Under the pieces are notes generated by a model, which had not been told where the DNA came from, did not search any database, and saw only the letters and a list, made by a program, of their open reading frames with translations. From the NCBI GenBank assembly GCA_963377175.1, contig CAUJNA010000495.1:44705-108704 (forward strand): 64,000 nucleotides of DNA. Reading direction: 5' to 3'. The translations under genes were made by a program, and so were the position numbers. This document shows positions 11,818 through 22,714 of the stretch, piece by piece. Position 1 is the stretch's first letter; every line of letters starts with the position of its first letter. The DNA comes from Effrenium voratum. Lineage: Eukaryota; Sar; Dinophyceae; Suessiales; Symbiodiniaceae.

Positions 11818-12067
11818 ATGGATTCAGGAAATTATGGAGGCCAAAACATGGGCAGCTATGGCCAGGGCTACGGCGACATGGATGGAGCGAGTCTCAATGT
11901 GGACACTGCGGTGTTTGGCGCAGTTATGTTTGCACTCAGGTCCAAAAGGGAACGAGAAAGGCAAAGGAAAGGGCAAAGGAAAGGGCAAAGGAAAAGGAAA
12001 GAAGGGTGGGAAAGGAATGCGCAAAGGACTGCTTGACCTGCGTGAACTGATGCTGTCACATATTTGA
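11818..12067 (+). CDS. candidate Gly/Tyr- then Gly/Lys-rich protein, probably spliced
   Basis: From the Met at 11818 one frame reads NYGGQNMGSYGQGYGD, a Gly/Tyr-rich composition typical of RNA-binding proteins. After about 11,875 it turns ordinary. From about 11,940, just after a CTCAG that could be a splice acceptor, the frame one phase over reads GPKGNEKGKGKGKG and on to KKGGKGMRKG, ending at TGA 12065-12067. The simplest reading is two exons with a short intron between about 11,890 and 11,940, giving a small GY/GK-rich protein. No RRM is present in the window. The minus-strand Pro/Phe repeats over the same bases are shadows. Confidence 0.35.
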
Positions 12068-12268
12068 ACTTGCTCGAGGCTCACAGATATCGACCTTTGC
12101 TTCTGTAGCACGTGTGTGCGATCGCAGTCTCAGCTGTTAAACAGCAATACACCTGGTAATATCTGCAATACACCATGGTAATGTCTGTAATATGCTAGGC
12201 AGTAAAATGTTGTTCAGGAGGTGGCAAGATGGGCGGAAAGTCCGTGGAGGTCTTAGAGTGAGACAGCA

Positions 12269-12703
12269 GTGGCAACATTTGCCTGTTGTCCTGGGTCAAT
12301 CCCATGCCCACCTCAGGATTTGTACTTCGGAAGCGATGATGGTGATCGGATTCGGCCCAAAGTTACAGAAAATGAGGCAAAAGAGGCTCGAGCTATCGTT
12401 GTCAAGGCTGGTTGCACTAATCCGCTACATGTCTTGTTGCCAGTTGCTTGACCGTAGCATTGAGGGAATTGCTGCCTTGGCAGGCTCAAATCGACGCGGC
12501 CACTCGTAAGGCAGCATCTTGTCCAAACACCGCGCTTGTGAGCAACCATGTGACTTTCTTGCTTTTTTGGTATGATTTTCCTTGCGCATGTGGCAGTTCC
12601 GTGTGCTGAGGAACAAGATGCATTGAAGGCACAAGTTGGGGGAGCCTCCAAAGATGATCTTCAAGCTTTGATCAACGCTCGCTTGAAAAGCAGTCTCAGC
12701 TGA
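12269..12703 (+). CDS. possible small spliced gene
   Basis: Two open pieces look coding. The first, about 12,290-12,451, reads DLYFGSDDGDRIRPKV followed by NEAKEARAIVVKAG. The second, about 12,589-12,703, follows pyrimidine-rich sequence and a GGCAG, reads EEQDALKAQVGGASKDD then LQALINARLKSSLS, and stops at TGA 12701-12703. Both have helical, charged composition unlike their surroundings. The intron boundaries are guessed. I do not recognise a family. Confidence 0.3.
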
Positions 12704-14613
12704 GGTGGCAGCCTTACTTTGTTCTATGTTGTGTTACACAAACATACATTGCAGCTACTTTGCGACTTCATTGTTCCTTACGAGTACTTTATATGTTGTA
12801 ACTGTGATGAGCTGATTCTGCCCTTGAATATTTTGCACATGCTCTTATTTTCAACGCATGTGAGCCAAGGCGGCCGGCAATGACAAGCAGAGAGTTCAGA
12901 CAGGTGAGTTTGCAGCACAGTCCTTCTCGGAGCCTGGATACGCTTGTGAATTGCTTGCAGCTTACGTGAAACGTGCCATGTTTAATTGTTCGACCGGGTC
13001 AGGCTTAGGCTGACGTTGCGTATGTACAGAATGCAATATGTCGACAAGAAGATAGCCGCTGTTGTTGCAAGCCTTGGCCTGCTCTGCAAATGCAACACCT
13101 GCATGTATGATTTGAATCTCTAGCATGGAGAGCGACACCGCTCTCCTGCAGTCGCAGCAAAGGGTCTTCAAAGATTAGAAAGGCAAACAATGAGTCGTGT
13201 TCAAGTAGTACTGATGGCAATAAGACCCTTTGACTTGGCCCGGCAAGGGCCTACGGCCAAGAAATTTGTCGATGGCTTAGGATGGCTTATGTACTTGAAA
13301 CCTGAGAATTTCATCAGGTCCATTCACATATTTTCGAAGTTAGCCTCTTTCCGTGTTTCACCCCACTGCTCTGAGGTTCGCATGTGTCATGTATTCGCAG
13401 CGTTGAGAAAGGCAATGAAATAAAGACAGCGGCGTGCAGCACATCAGGCAACAGAATGCAGGCGCCACATGGACTGTTTTTCTTAGAGACTGAAGTCCGA
13501 CCATTCAGAGGCCAGCAAGGAAAGCCTTTGATGTTTCAGCTGGGAAATCGTAGGTTATTTCAACTGGCCAGAGCGAGATACTGCTTGAACACCCAGATGC
13601 ATGTTGGGCAGGTACAATTTGCAGTGCACGGGCATATCAAAGGCTGAGAGGCTGATACCTAAGCAAACTGGGGCGATTGAGTTGAGTGCGTTCATGAACA
13701 CACCAGCTTGGCAGAGTGCATTGTATGCTGGGCGATAATTCATATCGCAGCAATAACAACCTGCTTGAGGTCGCCTGCACATGCAGACATCCAAGGAGGG
13801 GAAATTGCATTCGGCGCGAGAGCCATACTCATGTTGCACGAGATGATGATGTACCTGGCCTGGCTTGCAAGCTGTTACATGGTGTACCGTTGATGCCTGC
13901 AGATCCAGATTGTGCAAAACGCGACAGCGCGCTTTCCTTTTACAAAGGTCATGGCCTGTGCGCTGCGCCGTGCTTATGCACGCTGCATGGTGATGCACAC
14001 AGGGAGAAGTTTGATCACATAGGCAGCATGCTAGTGGCATCAACGGCATGGCAGACATTGTGCAAAGCACGAGTAGCAACATGATACCACAGGCCACATT
14101 ATGATTGGAAGGCACGGTGTTGACAAAAGATGTCACCACGACACACTTGTGGGTGCTGACAAGGCGGCCCGCAAAATGAAGATTCTGGCGAGCATAATCC
14201 GAACGAAGGTACTATTGCGGGGCATCCAGCGACAGGTGGAAATGACTTTTGGCTCATGAGGTCGGCCACCTTAGAAGGCATGTGAATTTGGTTTCGCCTG
14301 GAGAGGCATGCGGAGAATCATGCAGATAAATAGGGCTGAGATGTGAGATTATTGATTTCCGTGGCTGCTTTTGCGTGGCGACAAGCTTCATGCAGATCAG
14401 TCCATCGAGCTTACTTATTGTTTTTAATAGCATTTCCTTTTAACAATATGGACAAAATACACGTTGTGTGCTCGAGCTACGCACGATTAAAGGCGCGAAC
14501 ACCAACATGTTTTGAAATCATGCTCACTGCCTGGACATGTATGGCTTGAAGTTTTCCCCAAAAGCCTTTGAATTGCACGCCTGTTTGCAAAGTGGCTCCT
14601 AGACGCGTCGCCT
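12704..14613. other. no supportable gene
   Basis: Open frames occur on both strands, the longest being 194 codons at 13555-14139 on the minus strand, which is Cys/His/Met-rich without a repeated metal-site spacing. Nothing here could be tied to a domain. Confidence 0.45.
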
Positions 14614-15120
14614 TTGGTGCTGGCTGGCACTGTGAACGGATTTGTTGTTCTCCCAACTTCGCCGGCTGCTGGAGACTATCCTCTTGACCAAGCCATTGTT
14701 GCTCTTTCACAAGGACAAAGAGTCAAGCACTTCTCCGGGGCGCTTGGAGTTGCAATCTTAAGCGAGATGATTGAACACAGTTGCTCCCTGCTGATAGTAG
14801 TCTGTGAAATGCTTGCACTAGGTCTTTGTACGATCTTAGCGAGGAGGCATGGCAAAAGTTTTTTTTTGCCATTCAGCGGGCAGAGAGCAGCGGCTCTGGC
14901 AATTTACGAGGAACTCCTAGAATATGAATTGGCGGATGAGGATTTCACCCTCTGCGAGGAGGAGGACGTTGAAAAGTTGAGCGGCGCTTGTCAGTCCACC
15001 ATCAAAGTCTCATGTGAGTTGCAAGAAAAACCTTGGTATTTGGATGGTAGTCAATCCCAGCCAGAATTGGGTGCGGCCGCCTTCATGGTTATTTGCATTG
15101 GTTTGGGTAGGCCATTTTAA
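14614..15120 (+). CDS. candidate exon(s), unknown protein
   Basis: A 168-codon open frame. The part at about 14,885-15,030 has a coding look: LAIYEELLEYELADEDF followed by an acidic EEEDVEKL. The first part may be a separate exon or non-coding. No domain recognised; the boundaries are uncertain. Confidence 0.25.
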   Translation: MVLAGTVNGFVVLPTSPAAGDYPLDQAIVALSQGQRVKHFSGALGVAILSEMIEHSCSLLIVVCEMLALGLCTILARRHGKSFFLPFSGQRAAALAIYEELLEYELADEDFTLCEEEDVEKLSGACQSTIKVSCELQEKPWYLDGSQSQPELGAAAFMVICIGLGRPF

Positions 15121-16999
15121 TACTGGGTTTTGATTGTGACTCATGTCATTTGTGGTGAAGGAGGAAGAATGGCGCCAGTATGACGAAGAGGCACACACGC
15201 AATGCCAGAGTTGCCATCTTAGTTCTTTTGGTCAACCTCTATTCACTTGCCGTCCAGGTACAGCAATTCAAAGATCTGATGTTGGAGTGCTGTTCGGATG
15301 CGACAAGCTCATCTTCCAAGCCAAAAATCAATTGTGACTTGGCAGCCAAAGCTTTTCGCATTGTTCTGAGCTTTGACACATGCGCCGCATATGCCTGCTT
15401 GGGCAGCAAGGTGAGAGCGACCTCCCGGAATCCGGCTTGCTTGACTTGCTTGTCCCCAGCCAAGCTGAATGCTTGGAAGGATGTGCATAGTGAGGCTTTC
15501 TTTAGACTTCGCTTCTTTGTAGCCGCGTGGCAGGATTGGTTGATGTTTTGTCGTTCCGTGAGGCTGGGTGCTAATGGCCACTGGTTGCGGAAGTAAAGTT
15601 CAACACAGTCATGAGAGGTGAGCTTAGCGTTGGAAAAAGAGGGCCACTGCCTCAGATTCGCAATGTTTTTTGCTCATGGAGAGTGAAGAGTGTGATGCAA
15701 TCAAAGGGGTGGCATTGAACGGCCAAAGCATGCCGTCATCCGCGACAGCCTCGGTCAATCGGTCAAGGTGCAAGTTGGGCCAATTGTGCGAGGAATGCTA
15801 GCTGAGTAGCTGAGGACTATGGAGCCCCTGTAAGCCTCTGAGAAAGCGTTGGGTCGGGTGCGTGACGAGCGTGACGATGGTGACTTGAGGCTTTTGATGC
15901 GCGGCTCACAAACGGCATTTGCCTCAGAGAGCATGGCCACGGCCGAGAGGCCGAGACATGGAGTGCCATGCGTTTCACTTGCTGGATTTGTTTTGATTTG
16001 TTTTTGTGGTTCTTTTCGTTTCCAGCTTTTGTCTTTTGTGGCTTACGTGCTTCTTATGTGGCTTCTTTTGTGGTTGGTTTATTCCTTTCCACCCTACATG
16101 TTCCCGCTCTCAACCCTTCCCTACACCCACTCCAATTTTTTTGGCCAGGTCTACCAACCTGAACCCAACCCCGAAACTCGCCCAAAACCAAACCTTCTGT
16201 GATTCGGGCACGAGCCTGTGCCCAGGCAATGGGTAAGTTGGGGTAAACAAGCCACAAAAGAAAGGTTCCCCAAAAGCAAACCAATCCTCGGTCCCAAAGA
16301 TCAGGGTTTCCCACACACCAGAGAACAACAACCAAAAGGGAAGTACCAAAACAAAAATGCAAGTACCCGCAACCTTGATCGACGATGAACCGCACGGGCG
16401 GACCCCACCAATCTGCCACGGGCCGATGTCTCTTTCTCCACCGACACGAAGGTGATCGACGCGACATCACCGGTCAGTCACTATCGCGACATCCCTGGTG
16501 ATGATTGAAACCATGGCTAATCACACCCCCCTCATGAGGGGTCTGTCATATGACGGGTGGAGCGTGCCATTTACTGAAAGGATTTAACTGCTCGCATACG
16601 TCCGCAAACAGCTGGACGCTACCGCCATCAGCGGTGGAGCAAACCCACAAAGGCAGTCGCGCGACATCCCGGGCATGAAATTCCCGCCACCGCCCCGAAT
16701 TGATCGGGGTAACGCTGTCCAACATACCCTGTGGAAGAGTCCACGTGACGACAATAGGCCACAACCGTTTGCATCCGAAATGCAAGTAGTTCAATTCTTA
16801 TCAGAAGCCATGAAAAAGATAACGCATGTCCATTAGTACCCTTGCCTATCGGCAAGAGGTACTCCTGACCATGCGTACTTGAAACACAAATTCCGCAAAC
16901 CTGGGAGTATCCTCCATCAGTTTGCATCCCCTCTCACTCACACTACTTCATGGTGACCATTGGAGAGCGGGCGCAAGCCTATCGGCCGCAACCCTTGTG
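15121..16999. other. no supportable gene
   Basis: Open frames such as 15180-15596 and 16054-16470 lack recognisable features. From about 16,080 to 16,380 the plus strand is C- and A-rich (CCAACCC, CCCAAAAC, ACCAAAAG), which could be the end of a retroelement, but I found no terminal repeat to prove it. Confidence 0.4.
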
Positions 17000-17145
17000 A
17001 ATCAGCCTATCGGCTGTCATCACGTCTCCTTCAGTCACGTCCGCCCCGCGTACGGGACCTCCTGCAATCGTCCCTCCTTCGATCTCGGTCCCGATCAAGC
17101 GACTCATCACCGCGATGATCACGACGATCATCTCGTCTTCGGTCT

Positions 17146-17439
17146 CTATCCTCGTCTCTCCGCGGTCGATACCTGCGTCTTCTTGACTCTCGAGAATCCC
17201 TGGTGTCCTGAGTCGGCGTGCGGGAAACCTGCGTGGGAGTTCGCCACGATCTGGTTGAGAGCTTCCAACGCCGAGCCGTTCTCGCCGTTCCTGATGAAGT
17301 CTCTAAATATTTTGGAATATTCTGTGATATTTCTAATAAGTCTTTCCACCTTTCCTTGCGAAATAGAGTTAGAAGGATTACCGTGGTATAATTTTACATT
17401 AATATTATCACAGAAATTCTTAAAAAAACCATCTGTCAA
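17146..17439 (-). pseudogene. integrase-core-like fragment
   Basis: The frame begins TDGFFKNFCDN and continues through SISQGKVERLIRNITEY to ALEALNQIVANSH. Asp near the start, then about 30 residues later a Gly-Lys-Val-Glu-Arg block followed by a helical stretch, resembles the second half of a retroviral-type integrase core, where the Glu of that block is catalytic. The first catalytic Asp is not visible. The bases at about 17,285-17,440 are much richer in A and T than the flanks, so the piece may have a separate origin. The alternative is a Gag segment with a chance resemblance. Confidence 0.4.
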
Positions 17440-17652
17440 CTGAGCGCCCTGTTGTTTGACATCGACAGGAATACTTCCACTACCGAGGCCTCCGGCAGTG
17501 TCTGGAAATGGCCTTCCACCGGGCTCGCGGCAGCTCGCTCCGCGGAGTGCAACCTGACTTCACCTCCTTCAGGCTTCTTAGCCATAGCCTTGGAAGCCGT
17601 CAAGGGCGCTATCGCATCCTTTGCCAACGGCCTACCAAGCGCGGAGTGGAGA

Positions 17653-18556
17653 TCATCTCCACTTGCCTCCTGGCCTGCTGTCAACATCATCGGGCCTCTT
17701 CGATGCCTCCCGCTTCGTTGACTCTTTGGTAGGCGCCTCTGGATCCCAACGAGACTTCCTTTCTTTTCTGGGTTTCCGGCTATTGCCGGGAGCATCGTCT
17801 CCACTCCCTTTTCCCTTTTTGACCTCAGTCTTCGGGTCGTTCTTCTGCGTCTCCTTGGGCTCGGGTCTTGGAGCCGGATCATCCCCTGCTTTAGGAACGG
17901 GAGTTGCCTTTCCCTTCGGCTCCGCCTTCGGGGCCTGAACCTCACTGGCTTTTGGGGGCGCCGTCTTCGCTTTTGCACTAGGCCGAGCACCTTCAACCGC
18001 TACCTCGATCCAGGATTTCTTCGGTTGAGCATCAGGTGGATCAACCTCCATCGGAGTTGGTCCCGCATCCGCCTTTGCCTTGGGCTTCGCTTTGGCGACG
18101 GGCCTTGCCGGACCCTTTCACTTGACTTCGGCTGTGGGTCTGAAGGACTATCGCCCTTACCACCCTTCTCACCCTTCTTTCCTTTTCAATCTTGGGGACC
18201 GGCTCCTGCTTAGGACCAGGACCCTGCGCAGCATGGTGCACCGACTGGAGCTCGTCAATGCAGACGTCTTGCGGCGCAGGCTGCTTACCACCAATGACAG
18301 TCGTCACCTTCTCGTCACTGACGTAGACGAAAGGGTCACGGATGGGAACGGGAGGCTCCGACCGGCCCTCGCTGATCGCCTTCTGCACCTTGGCAATCGC
18401 CTCCTTCAGCCTTCTTCTCGTCATACCCCGCCAAGGACACCATGAAAGACCTGATATTGGCAGGATGTCTTCGTCCTTCCTATGGGTCGGATACATCGGA
18501 GTCAAATGGCCCGCTGCAGCACCGATCACATAGGCCATTGGAATGTAAAAGGACAA
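17653..18556 (-). pseudogene. Pro/Lys-rich Gag-like region in two frames
   Basis: Frame one (18556-18041) contains IPMAYVIGAAAGHLTP and a Pro-rich end. Frame two (18051-17653) begins MEVDPPDAQPKKSWIEV and carries Ala/Pro/Lys repeats and ERKSRWDPEAP. The two overlap by about ten bases, so they are probably one protein with a frame break near 18,045. The role is unknown; placement next to the integrase-like piece suggests a retroelement Gag or linker. Confidence 0.35.
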
Positions 18557-18919
18557 ACACGTGTCATGGAAGGCGAACTTCCTAACGGAAGTCGTTATTC
18601 GCCTTCCCCATCCTGGAGTTCTGATCGTGCCGTTTTTTGGCTGCAGCCGTTTTTTGGCTGCTGTCTACTTTTTTGGTGCGCGTGTTTTTGGTCGTGGGAA
18701 GTTTTTGGCTTGAGGCCTCTTTTTTTTGGCTGTGCACGTGGGTGTGCTCAATCTTAATCTTTAACCTCTCCTTCCTGGCGTTAACTGTGTTTTTGTCAGT
18801 GGCTTGTGCGCACGTGCGTTCCTGTGCTGACGGGCGCGCGTGCGTTCCTGCTGTTTGTTTAACTGTTTTGTTTGTTTGTCTGCGCGTGCGCAAATTTGCA
18901 TTGTTTGTGTGTATGTTTT
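18557..18919. other. T/G-rich spacer
   Basis: No gene. Contains repeated TTTTTTGGCTG words (18,630-18,740) and leads into the TTTG array. A similar TTTTGGCTGTAC and GAGGCCTCTTTTTT context occurs at about 25,075-25,110. Confidence 0.5.
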
Positions 18920-19860
18920 TGTTTGCTTGTGTTGTTTGTGTTGTGTGTGTGTGTGTTTGTTTGTTTGTTTGTTTGTTTGTTTGTTTGTTTGTTTGTTTGT
19001 TTGTATTGGTTGTTTATTAAATTTGTTTGTTTGTTTGTGTGCATGTTTGTGTTTGTGTGTTTGTGTGTTTGTTTGTTTGTTTGTGTGTTAATTTGTGTTG
19101 TGTGTTTGTGTGTTTGTGTGTTTGTTTGTTTGTTTGTTTGTGTGTTTGTTTGTTTGTTTGTTTGTTTGTTTGTTTGTTTGTTTGTTTGTTTGTATTGTTT
19201 GTATTGTTTGTTTATTAAATTTGTTTGTTTGTTTGTGTGCATGTTTGTGTTTGTTTGTTTGTTTGTTTGTTTGTGTGTTAATTTGTGTGTTTGCGTGTTT
19301 GCGTGTTTGTTTGTTTGTTTGTTTGTTTGTTTGTTTGTTTGTTTGTTTGTTCGTTTGTTGTTTGTTTGATTGGATTGATTGTTTGTTTGTATTTTGTTTG
19401 TGTGTGTTTGTTTGTTTGTTTGTTTGTTTGTTTGTTTGTTTGTTTGTTTGTTTGTTTGTTTGTTTGTTTGTTTGTTTGTACAAAACAAATTATGTTTGTA
19501 TTTTTTGGTAGTTTGTTAGTTTGTTAGTTTGTGTGTTTGTTTGCTTGTTTGTTTGTTTGTGTTTGTTTCATTGTTCGTGTGTTTGTTTGTGTGTAATTTG
19601 TGTGTTTCTGTGTTTGTTTGTTTGTTTGTTTGTTTGTTTGTTTGTTTGTTTGTTTGTTTGTGTGTGTGTCTGTTTGCTAGTTTGTTTGTTTGTGTGTGTT
19701 TGTTTGCTTGGTTGTGTGTTTTTGTGTGTTTGTGTGTTCGTGTGTGTGTGTGTGTGCGTTTGTTTGCTTGGTTGTGTGTGTTTGTGTGTTTGTGTGTTCG
19801 TGTGTGTGTGTGTTTGTTTGCTTGGTGTGTTTGTGTTTTTTGGGTTTGCTTGCTTTGTCC
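18920..19860. repeat. long (TTTG)n array with GTGT interruptions
   Basis: About 0.9 kb of TTTG repeats broken by TGTG segments and by TTTATTAAATTTG at about 19,012 and 19,212. These two interruptions are nearly identical and about 200 bases apart, so part of the array was duplicated as a block. All long Phe/Val/Cys/Leu and Thr/Asn/Lys/Gln frames here are shadows. Confidence 0.97.
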
Positions 19861-20473
19861 CGTTTGCGTGGTTGTTGCATTTCTCTTGTGTGAATTTGTG
19901 TCGCTGTTTGTGGCATGTGTTTGTTCCTTTGGTGTTTCTCGGTGTGGTTTTGTTTCTTCCTTGTGTTATTTGCGTGTTTTCGCCCGCGCGAGCTGGTGTA
20001 TGTATTTGTTTGTGCGCATGCAGGCTGGTTGCTTGCGTACGGTTCGCTTGATGGCTTTGCTTGCTTGCTAACTCAAGTTTCCTTTATTGCTATTGATTGC
20101 TTAACTGCAATATAACTTTTGCTATTTGCTATTGCTATTGCTTGCTTGCACGCTTTGCTTGATTAAGATTTTGTTTCATCATCAATGTTGCTTTGCGTGG
20201 ATGGAAACGGTCATGCAGACGTGCAGTTGGCAAATCAAAACAATTAGTTGCACACCGTACACGGGCAAACAGATGTGACATGTATTAATGCCCGTACTCG
20301 CGGCGCGTGGCTCAACATTGATCAACGCATTTACATTAAAAAACAGCAACATGTGCAAGACCCTTCTGATCCGAGTCAGGCCATGCTTCGCGGTTGCAAG
20401 GTTCAGGCCACTGTTAATCTTTGTCAGTGCATGCATGAATGCAGCACGCAGGGTTTGACACGTCTGGCGCGCC
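19861..20473. other. no gene seen
   Basis: Transition from the TTTG array to mixed sequence, with GCTTGCTT and TTGCTATTGCTA words at 20,030-20,160. No supportable gene. Confidence 0.45.
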
Positions 20474-21085
20474 ATGGCAGAGCGGATCTCGAATGAGCCA
20501 TGGGTGACCAAGCTTGTGGCTGCGTGGAAGGAGGTGGTTCCTGAGGGCACCAAGCAGGAGCGCAGAACTTCTCACTGCAAGCAGGCGCATGCAATCGCTA
20601 CACATGTGCTCTTGCGAATCCGGCCAGGACGAACTGCTGAAGGGCATCACCGACAACATGGTGCTCAACGGCGAGACGGAGGATGGCATCAAGCTCAAGG
20701 AGGACTTGTGCAAGCAGAATGCAAACCTGGTGGCTGCGAGCCGTGTTGGAAAGTCAGTTTTTGTGTTTATGGAATCTGAGTACCGATCCGACAATGGTAT
20801 TTTTTGGGGACAGTACTGCGAGCAGGATGTGTGGAACAACTTCTTAGGGTTAACTCAGGCTTCGTGGACTGTGTTTCGACCTCTGGATCGCAAACGAAAC
20901 CCACCACGCATGATCCAAAAAATGGTTCTCAACATGTATAACTTCACGTATCCTCGCATGCGCTTGCGCTTGCGGCCAAGGACAATTCCGGTTTGCGAGG
21001 AGGCAGGTTTCGTCTTCAGTTTGGACGTGCTGGAGGCAGCGGTGCTCACGCTGTTTCAGGACTGCTTGCACGCGCATCTGGGTTG
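20474..21085 (+). CDS. candidate exons of an unknown protein
   Basis: From the Met at 20474 the frame reads MAERISNEPWVTKLVAAW and KEVVPEGTKQER, which looks coding, to about 20,560. A second piece in another frame, about 20,620-20,860, reads DELLKGITDNMVLNGETEDG and KLKEDLCKQNANLVAASR. A third reaches the TGA at about 21,084. The frame changes may be introns or breaks. No family is recognised. Confidence 0.3.
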
Positions 21086-21491
21086 ACTGTTCGGGAATCC
21101 GATGTACATGTCATGGCCATTTCACGCAAAATTTAAATTTGCTTGTTGTTCAAGTGCAGCGATACGTTTGGGCTGGGAATATTTGGCAGATGTGTGAGTT
21201 TTGGCAATGAGAACGGTTCTTCACCTGAATTATAAGCCATTTGTGGCTCAACATTCTGTGGTCGTGCTTGCCTTTGGTCGGCCATGTCTGCTTGGCTGGC
21301 GATGGCAAGTGCGGCGACAGCCACGGGTCGAAGGACTGTGGCATGTGAAAGACCCCTACATCAGGTTCTTGCAGGCCGGACTTGACAATCACTTGCGCTT
21401 GCCTACGTCTAAGCAGGGAATATGTGTCCAGTAATTTGCAGTTGGTTTAAGGCGGCCTGTCTCCACAAATAAGTGTCATCACCCTGATCAT
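21086..21491. other. no gene seen
   Basis: Short frames only; no supportable feature. Confidence 0.4.
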
Positions 21492-21810
21492 GAGAGGCCC
21501 AGAGCGTCAAGCTCGAGGCGCTGTTGGCGCCCGGCAAGGCGGAGGCTCAGAGCGTCAAGGCTCAAAGCAACAAGGCGGCGAGCGGTGGGCGCAGCAAGGA
21601 GGAGGGTCAGAGCAACAAGGCGGTGATGCGGCCGCGCATCAAGGAGGAGGGGCAGAGCAACAAGATCGGGGGGCGCTTAAGGTGGGTGGCGTCAACAAGG
21701 CGGCGATCGGGGCGGCGCTCGGCAAGGACAAGGTGGAGGCTCAAAGCAACAAGGCGGCGAGTGGTGGGAGCAGCAAGGAGGAGGGTCAGATCAACAAGGC
21801 GGTATATGTG
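21492..21810 (+). CDS. candidate exon with SNKAA / KEEGQ repeats
   Basis: After an AG at about 21,490 one frame reads EAQSVKLEALLAPGKAE, then repeated AQSNKAASGG, SKEEGQSNKA and KEEGQSNKI. Near 21,680 the repeat passes to the next frame and continues as VNKAAIGAALGKDKVE, AQSNKAASGGSSKEEGQ and INKAV. It is a Lys/Gln/Ser/Gly-rich repeat region with a frame break inside, much like the Lys-rich gene at 5.5-6.5 kb. The function is unknown. Confidence 0.35.
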
Positions 21811-22572
21811 TCATCTTGCATGCGTACTGCACATAAGCGTCACATCTTGGCAGTCAGGACGCACACAAAGAAATTTGGTGAAGCTCTCCTATCATGGTTT
21901 GATGAGGACCGCGTGTGCGCAGCCGAGATCTCAGACACTTGATTATGATGGTTTAGATGATGCTCTGCAATCCCATCACAGGCGTGTTTCCGTGTTAGTG
22001 CGTGTGAGGCCACATGTTTGGGCCGCAAAGAACAAGCGTGTCTCGACGACATGTTTGAGGACATGACCGTGCGGGACCAATACAACGAGGCACTAAGCAA
22101 GTTGTGCGCTGAGTGTCCGCGCGCTGATTTGCGTGTGTGTGCTCACGCAGCATGCGCCATCAACTGGCAACACATTTCTAGGATGATAATGTGCGTCTTT
22201 TATTCTCCGAGCCTATCCAATGGTATGAAGAGGCGCTCGGACTTACACGTGTGTCATCGTGTGGTATCTCCATGTGTGCATGGATGTGATTGTGTGGGTG
22301 GTTACACACGTAACACTCAGCAGGCCAACCTCAGAGGGGTGATCATGTACGCGCTCGGCTGTCCGGGGCTGCAGCTTCCGCAGTGCTGGTTTGATCTGAG
22401 GGGCTTAGACCAACTCGTGGCTGTGCTGTGTGTGTGTGATCCGGGACATATGTCCCGTCAGATCGACATGATTGTTAATGAGCTGCACACGCGCCAGTCG
22501 TGTGTGCGCTGGGTAGATCAGCGATGTCTATAATGACATTGCCATAATTCGTGATGATTTGCAGCTGGGGTC
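21811..22572. other. no supportable gene
   Basis: A 171-codon plus-strand frame (22018-22533) starts with a plausible segment (DDMFEDMTVRDQYNEALSK at about 22,045-22,100) but then loses coding character. It could hold one short exon; I cannot fix its ends. Confidence 0.35.
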
Positions 22573-22714
22573 AAAGTCAAAATGCGCCAAAATGCGTCAA
22601 AATGCGTCAAAATCCGTCAAAATCCGTCAAAATCCGTCAAAATCCGTCAAAATCGTCAAAATGCGTCAAAATCCGTCAAAATCCGTCAAAATGCGTCAAA
22701 ATGCGTCAAAATCT
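22573..22714. repeat. 10-bp tandem repeat, GTCAAAATSC
   Basis: About fourteen head-to-tail copies of GTCAAAATGC or GTCAAAATCC, with one 9-base unit near 22,655. The G and C variants occur in blocks rather than at random. Confidence 0.95.

Larger units (their letters stand above)
17000..18560 (-). mobile_element. retroelement fragment, Gag-like and possibly integrase-like
   Basis: On the minus strand three segments lie in order. 18556-17653 encodes a Pro/Lys/Ala-rich disordered region (with SWIEVAVEGA and repeated KAEPKG-type words) in two overlapping frames. 17439-17285 is an AT-rich piece with integrase-like residues. About 17170-17040 encodes an Arg/Asp-rich stretch (DRDRRRDDRRDH type) of the kind seen in nucleic-acid-binding Gag tails. 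The same broad style as the copia-like element at 25-29 kb suggests a related, broken element. No terminal repeats or target duplications were found. Confidence 0.45.

Noticed and set aside
13555..14139. 194-codon Cys/His-rich minus-strand frame as a metal-binding protein
   Set aside because: Cys and His are common because of local TGCA/GCATG-rich sequence. No repeated spacing and no splice or start context.
18859..20071. Open frames of Phe/Val/Cys/Leu or Thr/Asn/Lys/Gln repeats
   Set aside because: Translation of the TTTG array on either strand, in all frames at once.
22573..22714. Possible CRISPR array
   Set aside because: The units are 10 bp head to tail with no spacers, in eukaryote-like sequence. 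No other array in the window has repeat-spacer structure either.
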